Positions 56,092 through 64,000 of a stretch of 64,000 bases of DNA are shown piece after piece. Position 1 is the first letter of the stretch; each line of letters opens with the position of its first letter. The DNA is from Saccopteryx bilineata (taxonomy: Eukaryota; Chordata; Mammalia; Chiroptera; Emballonuridae). The DNA lies in NCBI RefSeq assembly GCF_036850765.1, contig NC_089491.1:90304740-90368739 (forward strand), given 5' to 3'. A program made the position numbers and the translations under genes. Below the pieces are notes generated by a model, which saw only the letters and a list, made by a program, of their open reading frames with translations, was not told the origin of the DNA and did not search any database.

Positions 56092-57455
56092 GACAGGGAA
56101 AGAAACTGAATGACCTTCTTTTTGTGGAAACAGAGTGTGGGCTGAACTCATGAAACTAAATGGTGACATTAATGAAAGACCATAATACTGCCTAAGCCTG
56201 ATTAACCACGGAGAACAGAGCAGTTACTTCCAAATCCAATTCCAGAGGTTGAGCTTTACATCCCCCAAATGTCTCTAATTGCCAGCATACTCATTCCATC
56301 ATTGTGATAAACACTCTCTAGTGAAAAGTAAGTACCCACTGAATTGGACCTGTACTCCATACCAAATAGGATCTCAAATTCAAATTATTCAAATTCATCT
56401 TAGCATGGTTGACATAAATGAAGAGACTTAAATATTAAGCAGTGTGACAATGTCAGAAAGAAAAGATCTGATGAAAGGGCAGAAAATTTCTTTCTGCTGA
56501 AACATTCTGTGATGTTAACTTCTTTGCGTTGTTTTTGTAGCCAGCGTATGTGATATTATCACAGTCATTGCTATATTTTACCAAAGTCAGTTTAACAATT
56601 CCTTTCCTAAGATTCAAACTCCTAGAAACTCTCGATGAACTGTGGCCACCACAAAAATGTAAACTCTAGAATACTGAACGACCCATCTGTTAGGGTGTTT
56701 GGAGGAGGCTTGATCAGAAGGATATAGCCAAAGATGATGGCTATAAGGGGAATGAGAAGCCATCCTGACTGATCACCAAGATGAAGATGATGTATTGAAA
56801 GTTGTTTATGGGGCTCTACCATCTTGTAGTGAATCTCCCTGATTGAGGTGGTGTTTCTGCCCCTTTATTACCACAGCCATGTGAAAGTGCTGCATGATAT
56901 TCCCAAGTATGAATTATTTGTCAAACCATCTCAAACATATGATGGTTTGACAAATGACAGGCTAGTCAGCAAAAATTAAGTTCACTTTGGGATACCTTGG
57001 GGGTGCCTCAAAGAAATATCAGTCACACAATTAGAGGCTTCCTACTCTCAGTTGGTACACACTTGCCATGTGTGTTAACAAGAGAGAGAGAGCAAACAAA
57101 TGTCAATTTCAAATAAAATACAGTAGTGGCATTTCTTGTTTTAAGGTGTTAAATTTATTCATCTGGTTTATTTATTTTAACTGGAGAAGCTCAGTGGTGA
57201 GAAGTAACATTATTAATCTCTTTTATTGAAGGGATATTCTTTAGTTTGATTTCTTCTGCATGAGAGCATTAAAAGAAAAAATAACTATGTCTTTAGCATT
57301 TTCTATGAATGAAGCACTGTTAAACACTTTGTATGCATCATTTGTATCAGTCTTGACAATCTTAAAAGGAGCTATTTTAAAGATGAGAAAATTGAGAGTC
57401 ACCGAAATCCCTAAAGTATCAGGTAGAATAAATTAAAGTTAAGATCATGAAGTTC
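56092..57455. other. Unique DNA, no gene seen
   Basis: A MIR-like piece around 57300-57420 (AAAGATGAGAAAATTGAGAG). Nothing else recognised. Confidence 0.45.
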
Positions 57456-57459
57456 TGAT

Positions 57460-57830
57460 TGTTACCACAAAGATGGCCACTAGCAATTCCTCCCTTCATT
57501 GTGTGTACATGCCACTGCTCCTGTCTGGTGGTCGAAACTCGAGTCCCTTCCCTTGCATCTGAGACTGTTTTGTGACAGCTTTGGCCAACAGAATATAGCA
57601 TAAGTAATGTTCTGAGACTTTGCGCAGTGTTTGTTCTCACTTTTGTAAGACAGTAGCCATGTGAAATACATCTCCACTGTTGAAAAGAGAGCCCATGGAG
57701 AAAATGAGATTGCATCGACCACATTGAAGCTGCCACAGCCAACACTGCATGAAGTGGAGATGAGCTATTCCCAAGAAGCCCTGTCCAAATTGCCAAATCA
57801 TGGGGATTGAAGAGTATTGTTAACCATAAC
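57460..57830 (+). mobile_element. Old LTR-like remnant (tentative)
   Basis: Strings GAGTCCCTTCCCTTGCATCT, GACAGCTTTGGCCAACAGAA, TATAGCATAAGTAATGTTCT and AGCTGCCACAGCC resemble the body of old ERVL-type LTRs seen in many mammals. The 153-residue minus-strand frame over it is probably accidental. Confidence 0.45.
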
Positions 57831-58019
57831 AGATAACTGAAAAAGATTTTAAGACCCTGGCTATTTCTATGGCATGGCATTGGTTTCCCTGGTTATCCAT
57901 AGTTCCTTAACTATTTATTTGGTAAGGAGACATTTGGCTGAGTAGGAAGAGTACTCAGCACATGACAGTGGAAAAGAATAGTTTTAAGGGTTATTGTTAT
58001 TTTAAGCAAAAGTGCATCG

Positions 58020-58190
58020 AGTAATTGTTTATATAGTTCCAGGCACTGTTTTAAGGCATTTCTTCTTACAACAGCCCTGTGAAGTAGGGATTATGTTCAA
58101 TCTCTATTTTACAGGTGATAAAGGTGAGGCAGAGATGATGAATACTTGGCCACTAGAAAGTTGTAATTTCAAGATTGACACCAACTAGTC
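58020..58190 (+). repeat. MIR element
   Basis: CCAGGCACTGTTTTAAGGCA, CCTGTGAAGTAGGGATTATG, CTCTATTTTACAGGTGATAA and GGTGAGGCAGAGA are MIR-type core and 3' half. Confidence 0.7.
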
Positions 58191-58218
58191 AGATTGCAGA
58201 GCCTCCCTCTTAATTTCT

Positions 58219-59742
58219 TTTTTTTTTATATATATAATTTTATTTTTTTTAATGGGGTGACATCAATAAATCAGGATACATATATTCAAAGATAACAAGT
58301 CCAGGTTATCTTGTCGTTCAATTATGTTGCATACCCACCACCCAAAGTCAGATTGTCCTCTGTCACCTTCTATCTTGTTTTCTTTGTGCCCCTCCCCACC
58401 CCCTATCCCTCTCCCATTCCCCCCCCGTAACCACCACACTCTTATCAATGTCTCTTAGTTTCACTATTATGTCCCACCTACGTATGGAATAATACAGTTC
58501 CTGTTTTTTTCTGATTTACTTATTTCGCTTCGTATCATGTTATCAAGATCCCACCATTTTGCTGTAAATGTTCCGATGTCATCATTTCTTATGGCTGAGT
58601 AGTATTCCATAGTGTATATGTGCCACATCTTCTTTATCCAGTCATCTATTGATGGGCTTTTTGGTTGTTTCCATGTCCTGGCCACTGTGAACAATGCTGC
58701 AATAAACATGGGGCTGCATGTGTCTTTACGTATCAATGTTTCTGAGTTTTGGGGATATATACCCAGTAGAGGGATTGCTGGGTCATAAGGTAGTTCTATT
58801 TTCAGTTTTTTGAGGAACCACCATACTTTCTTCCATAATGGTTGTACTACTTTACATTCCCACCAACAGTGTATGAAGGTTCCTTTTTCTCCACAGCCTC
58901 TCCAACATTTGCTATTACCTGACTTGCTAATAACAGCTAATCGAACAGGTGTGAGGTGGTATCTCATTGCCGTTTTGATTTGCATTTCTCTAATAGCTAA
59001 AGAAGATGAGCATCTTTTCATATATCTGTTGGCCATTTGTATTTCTTCCTGGGAGAAGTGTCTATTCATATCCTCTTCCCATTTTTTTATTGGATTGTTT
59101 GTTTGTTTGTTGTTGAGTTTTATGAGTTCTTTGTATATTTTGGATATTAGGCCCTTATCTGAGCTGTTGTTTGAAAATATCATTTCCCATTTAGTTGGCT
59201 TTCTGTTTATTTTGTTATCAGTTTCTCTTGCTGAGCAAAAACTTCTTAGTCTGATGTAGTCCCATTCACTAATTTTTGCCTTCACTTCTCTTGCCATTGG
59301 AGTCAAATTCATAAAATGCTCTTTAAAACCCAGGTCCATGAGTTGAGTACCTATGTCTTCTTCTATGTACTTAATTGTTTCAGGTCTTATGTTTAGATCT
59401 TTGATCCATTTTGAGTTAATTTTTGTACAGGGGGAGAGACTGTAGTCCAGTTTCATTCTTTTGCATGTGGCTTTCCAGTTTTCCCAGCACCATTTATTGA
59501 AGAGGCTTTCTTTTCTCCATTGTGTGTTGTTGGCCCCTTTATCAAAAATTATTTGACTATATATATGTGGTTTTATTTCTGGACTTTCTATTCTGTTCCA
59601 TTGGTCTGAGTGTCTATTTTTCTGCCAATACCATGCTGTTTTGATTGTCGTGGCCCTATAATAGAGTTTGAAGCCAGGTATTGTAATGCTCCCAGCTTCA
59701 TTCTTTTTCTTTAGGATTGCTTTGGCTATTCGGGGTTTTTTA
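58219..59742 (-). mobile_element. Young 5'-truncated LINE-1 with target duplication
   Basis: About 1.5 kb, no inversion. Flanks TCCCTCTTAATTTCT (58204-58218) and TCCCTTTTAATTTCT (59743-59757) match at 14 of 15 bases. Contains the T-rich reversed tail, a 3' UTR with a C-rich stretch, and the ORF2 3' third. Closely similar to the copy at 48232-49654, so same young subfamily. Confidence 0.88.
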
Positions 59743-59786
59743 TCCCTTTTAATTTCTGAGCTGTATTTCCTGGACTTTCTTGCCAC
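58467..59786 (-). pseudogene. L1 ORF2p C-terminal third, open frame
   Basis: 439 residues without a stop. Only residues from about 16 on belong to L1 ([10 protein letters not shown] onward); the first 15 or so lie in the target duplication and flank. The part present follows the reverse-transcriptase domain. A Cys-rich knuckle near residue 293 reads [18 protein letters not shown] (C-x3-C-x7-H-x4-C), a feature of mammalian L1 ORF2 C-termini. It ends IIPYVGGT. Endonuclease and reverse transcriptase are absent, so it encodes no active enzyme. The open frame indicates a recent insertion. Confidence 0.88.
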
Positions 59787-61387
59787 TGCTATTTGAATCT
59801 AGCCAACTGAAACAAGTAACCGTGACAACAGTTCTACTTCTATAGCTGAAACGGTAATGCTTGATTTGCAAAAGCTGGACTATCTACTGACCTAATGAAC
59901 TTTCTTTGGAGAGTAGATGTAGGCAGTTCAAAAAAGAGTAATTCCTTGTGGAAATGCCACATGTGTGGAGTTTGGACATGGAAGACACTTCATGTAGAAT
60001 CAGACAAGACATCTAGGAATAGGAAATGTCAAGCCAGGCATATGAAGAGTCCTCTCTCCATGATGGGCTTTCCCTAGGTTCTTTCACATATCTAACAGCA
60101 TGTCCTTAATGTGGAAATAAAACTTGAATCTGCATGCTTGATCCCACTTTTTCTATATTTTTTCTGATTAAGTGCAGAGTATGGTGTAAAAAAGACCTAG
60201 GTTGGAGTAGTGGTTTGCCACTGTCTAACTGTGTGGCCTTAGAAAGTTCCTTCACCTTTCCTAGTTACATAGACAAAATGGGGGTGATGACGTCTAATCC
60301 TTGGAGTTCTTGTGATGGTTAAACAAGAGTATACTAGTGTAGGTGAATGTACGCAAGTGTTACTGCTATTATCATGTGCCACTCCTGCCCCTACTGCTAT
60401 AAATCAAAATTAGAGGTGATAAGTTGGGAAGCTAAGGGAAAAAAATGCTAGACTAGAAGAGAGTGAAGAAACTCAGATCAGACAACAAGGTGGAAGGAAG
60501 AAAGTATAATATTTCAAAAGCCAAGAGAGAAACTTCAGTCATATATTCTCAATAAGGATCTCCATAAAAAAAATAACTAATTACAGTTTCACTGTCCAAA
60601 ATCTCTACAGTAGAATATAATTAGATATTGCATTATAAAATGTCTGGAAAGCTCTGGTCAGATGTTAGGTTTATTTAATAGTCACTGGATTATAGATGAA
60701 AAAAATATCCACGGAGATCAGTTAGTTCAACCCCTTTATTTCACAGATGAAGAAAGGTCTAGGAAGAGAAAGTAACTTGTACACAAAGACCTTGCTGGTA
60801 AGTGACAGAACAGGCACAAGGATTACGTTTCTTGATTCCTCAGTAAGGGCTTCTTTCTACCAAAAACTGAGGCTTCTCTAGGATGAAGAAAATATAACCT
60901 GAAATAGGATGAGTTAGCATTGGTGATAATTACCGTGTCTAAATTAAATTTTGTCATATAACACCAAACAGGTATGAATAAATCAAAACTTTTTAGCATT
61001 TCTTTTATATGTATAGATGTAAATAGTAGCCCCTAATCTCCCCCTCCTGACTCTGTTTTTCTTAGTTCCCTACTTACTACAGTACATAATTCTAAACCCA
61101 GACCTGATTTAAGGAGAAAATACTTATAAAATCTCAGCTAAAAATGGGTAAGAGCTTTTGGATAGCAATTTATTCTTCCTGGAATATTTTGATCCAACAC
61201 TGACTTCTAGTCTTTTGGATTTGACCTCTCTACTCCAATGACCTGGCCTAAATCAGTGCTGATAATGAACTCTGGTGAGGTATTGAACACCTGTTCAATT
61301 TTATCTGTATCATCAGTGCCCAGAATAGGACAGATCCTCCTTAACGGAATGAATCTAGGACCATTCCCTGGCTTCCCAAACTTACTT
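59758..61387. other. Unique DNA with a MIR
   Basis: Aside from the MIR at 60174-60375 and a MIR-like piece near 60700-60830 (CCCTTTATTTCACAGATGAA) nothing is recognised. Confidence 0.5.
60174..60375 (+). repeat. MIR element
   Basis: CAGAGTATGGTGTAAAAAAG, GTCTAACTGTGTGGCCTTAG, CTTCACCTTTCCTAGTTACA, AAAATGGGGGTGATGACG and TTGTGATGGTTAAACAAGAG follow the MIR order along nearly its full length. Confidence 0.8.
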
Positions 61388-61399
61388 GATCTGCCTTTC

Positions 61400-61776
61400 T
61401 TTTTTTTTTTTTTTTTTTTTGTATTTTTCTGAAGCTGGAAACAGGGAGGCAGTCAGACTCCCACATGCGCCCGACCAGGATCCACCCGGCACGCCCACCA
61501 GGGGACGATGTTCCGCCCAACTGGGGCTTCGCTCTGCCGCAATCAGAGCCATCCTAGCACCTGAGGCAGAGGCCACAGAGCCATCCTCAGCACCTGGGCA
61601 AACCTTGCTCCAATGGAGCCTTGGCTGCGGGAGGGGAAAGAAAGAGACAGAGAGGAAGGAGAGGAGGAGGGGTGGAGAAGCAGATGGGCACCTCTCCTGT
61701 GTGCCCTGGCCGGGAATCGAACCCGGGACTCCTGCACGCCAGGCCGACGCTCTATCACTGAGCCAACCGGCCAGGG
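61400..61776 (-). mobile_element. Young VES-like SINE with 12-bp duplication
   Basis: Flanked by GATCTGCCTTTC (61388-61399) and GATCTGTCTTTC (61777-61788), one mismatch. Starts with a long T-run and TATTTTTCTGAAGCTGGAAA; ends GAGCCAACCGGCCAGGG. Minus-strand B-box GGTTCGATTCC is intact; the A-box is TGGCTCAGTGA, one change. Frames to 135 residues are repeat translation. Confidence 0.94.
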
Positions 61777-61789
61777 GATCTGTCTTTCA

Positions 61790-64000
61790 GTAACTAAATA
61801 ACTAAGACTTACCAATTGCCTAAAATAAGACAATATGGGAAAACATTTTTTAAATAAATAGTTTTTATTAGTGATCCAGTTGCAAATTTGAAAATTTTCA
61901 TTGACTGAAAGTACAAATATTTGTAGTACATATATTACTGGTGATTGAAATAAATAATATAAAAAATAAGACGACTGAATTTTTATCTTTGTTTTATAAA
62001 ATTAAAAGCATTCATCACACTTGGAAAATAAAGAAAAGCACATAGGAGAAAAATATGCTTTTCTTGTTATAGAGTGAGAAATAATTCTAACCAGATCTTT
62101 GATTTGACCCAGAACATCTGAATGTGTGTGGTATAACAACTTATATTGCAAAGAACTTTTATTTTAGTTGACTCTTGTCTCCCTAAAAGACAAGAAGTCA
62201 CAGAGTAACTTTATTTCAGACTTCTTCGTGTGTTTCAGGGTCTCATAAATATATTTACTGATCTTCAGGTAAACTCTAGGGGATTTTGTCAATTTGGACA
62301 TTGATCCCCATGTGCAATAGAGGACTTTTCTAGATTTAGAGTTGTGCCTTAATTTTAAATGCTAGTTTGAACACAAGACCCTCTAAGATAGACCTTAAGA
62401 CTCCTCATCAGATTTTTGAAACTTGCTGCTTATTTTCTGATTCAACTGTACTTGTTCTGCTATTATCGCATTACATTTGGATTCAAAAAGGTCAGCTACT
62501 GATAAGTTTGATATTCACCTCTCCCTCTAGCTATTTGATTGTAGAATTTATTAAAGTTTCACATGGAGGAGGATAGGTTGGGAGGCAGTATCAGTCTTGA
62601 GAAACTTGAAGTTCTTTTTCTTCATGATATAAATGTTATGAGCCTCTTACCATGTGTACACTGGCAGTCATTTAATCTTTTAGGAGAATATGTAAAAATA
62701 GGACATTTATTCCTACCCCTAGCTTTCCCTAGTTGGGAAAGCGGGACTTGTATAATATAAACAACAATACCAGAAATCAGATCATAAAAGTCATTCATAA
62801 ATATAATAATAGTTTGTGCCATAGTATAAAGAAGAGGTGGATGAGTTATCTTAAAGCTAGTTTGGCCAGAAATTGTGATAACAGAACAGAGTAAGACTTC
62901 TTGTTGATATGCAGAGATTGAAGAAGTTTAGATCCTGCATAATCCAGTTTGACTACAGGAGGAGGTTTATGCATATACATTTATTTCTATGCAGACATTC
63001 CAAAATAAGGCCCTATATCTATATTTGTTTCAGTTCTCTCTCTCCATATATAGCCTGCACAACAACTAACCTGCAATACTTGGGATTCCAACTCCTCCAA
63101 CATGCCTGTTGCTTTCCCAACTATGCCTTCGCTGAGGTTTCTTCCTTGTCTTCTCTTATCCTCCTAGCCCTCCCCCATATCTCCTCATAATGAAGAGTAA
63201 AAAGGAAATAAATTCATTGTGCTGCTCACTCTGATAAGTAGACAGGGTGCTTGGGGATAATTTGTGGGAAAAGATTTTAAAGTCACTTCCAGCTTTTGAA
63301 ATAAAAAAAAATAGTCCATGATTGGTTAGTGATGTTCACCCAGGTGTGAGTTTGGAAGTGCTAGTGCAAGTCCCATGCATTTTGCCAACACTTTTCAAGG
63401 CTTAGAGAAAGGACCTACCTGAGTCATAAAGTTTTTTTTGGGTTCTTCTTAATCAGATGGGCATTTTTCCCTCTGAAATCCCCACTGCATTTTTTATTAA
63501 TTTTAAGTCACTTAACTTATTCCACTTTACATGCTTGTTCTTGGCTTATCACTAGTGATAGACTTAAGCTCCTTAAAATTAAAGACTGTATCTAAATAAT
63601 TTTTATCTCCCCCAAATGCCTGGCATAATAAGTGTATGCTTTATAAATATTTCATGAACTGAATATAATGTAGGGAAGGAGGATCTAAGACTGAAAAAGT
63701 AAATTGCAGATGGATTATATAGGCAAGAATAATAGAGTTCAGCTGGTAATTGTTCTACAAAAGTTTCAAGTGTATTAGTTGTAACCCTATATATGATCAG
63801 GTGGTGGAGGGCAGAGGCCTTTAACATATTCTCACTCAGGTATTCCTTTAATAATAGGTTGCGACAAAATTTGCCAATGCATCACACTTCCAAGGGGTGG
63901 TCACGGAAATTTGCATTTTGAAAGGGATAAAAAAGGGTTGAATCAAAAAGGAAAGATACTTAGGATAAAATCCTGAGTTTTAAAAAGATGAGAACATCTC
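61790..64000. other. Unique AT-rich DNA to the window edge
   Basis: No gene, RNA gene or nameable repeat. Open frames of 60-93 residues lack motifs and codon bias. Confidence 0.45.

Noticed and set aside
57419..57880. 153-residue minus-strand open frame
   Set aside because: Over an old LTR-like remnant; composition and lack of motifs do not suggest a protein.

Overview
The window looks like intergenic or intronic DNA of a bat. I see no exon, splice-bounded open frame, tRNA, rRNA or snRNA gene of the host. The bat call rests on two kinds of tRNA-derived SINE. One is a long family (about 370-390 bp) with a head like a tRNA that reads GCCCTGGCCGGTTGGCTCAG and a body ending in a TTTCCAGCTTCAGAAAAATA-type tail (VES-like). 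The other begins CCTGACCAGGC..TGGCGCAGTGGATAGAGC. From memory this combination fits Rhinolophus-like bats best, but the genus is an inference. Almost every longer open frame is antisense or sense translation of these SINEs, of LINE-1, or of LTR and transposon remnants.

Layout. 1-7.5 kb: AT-rich unique DNA with an old L1 3' UTR, MIR pieces and a small CpG cluster near 3.5 kb. 7.5-13.7 kb: an old SINE, an MLT1-type LTR, the second SINE family, and an old L1 split by a SINE. 13.7-22.3 kb: mostly unique DNA, an old LTR remnant, and three SINEs at 19.4-20.6 kb. 22.3-29.8 kb: the densest older mobile-element block, with three LTRs, one nearly complete but inactivated hAT transposon on the minus strand, and a fourth, promoter-bearing LTR. 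29.8-39.8 kb: a unique stretch, then an old L1 interrupted by an LTR, an MLT1 LTR, a second old L1 interrupted by an LTR of the same family, and a young SINE. 41.8-46.6 kb: SINEs, a three-level nest (SINE inside mariner inside pogo/Tigger-like MITE), and a SINE inside a MIR. 48.2-59.8 kb: two young, closely similar L1 copies (one with a 5' inversion, one simply 5'-truncated), another older inverted L1, and more SINEs. 59.8-64 kb: unique AT-rich DNA with one MIR and one young SINE.

Nothing here works together as a pathway. The content of interest is the insertion history: several insertions keep readable target-site duplications, pre-insertion sequences and nested order. I found no evidence of a new multi-gene system. 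The best second-look items are the nested composite at 42.4-43.8 kb, the seamless L1 inversion at 48.2-49.7 kb, the hAT element at 25.6-28.4 kb, and one LTR family whose copies show target duplications of different lengths. All family names come from memory of consensus sequences, without a database search.
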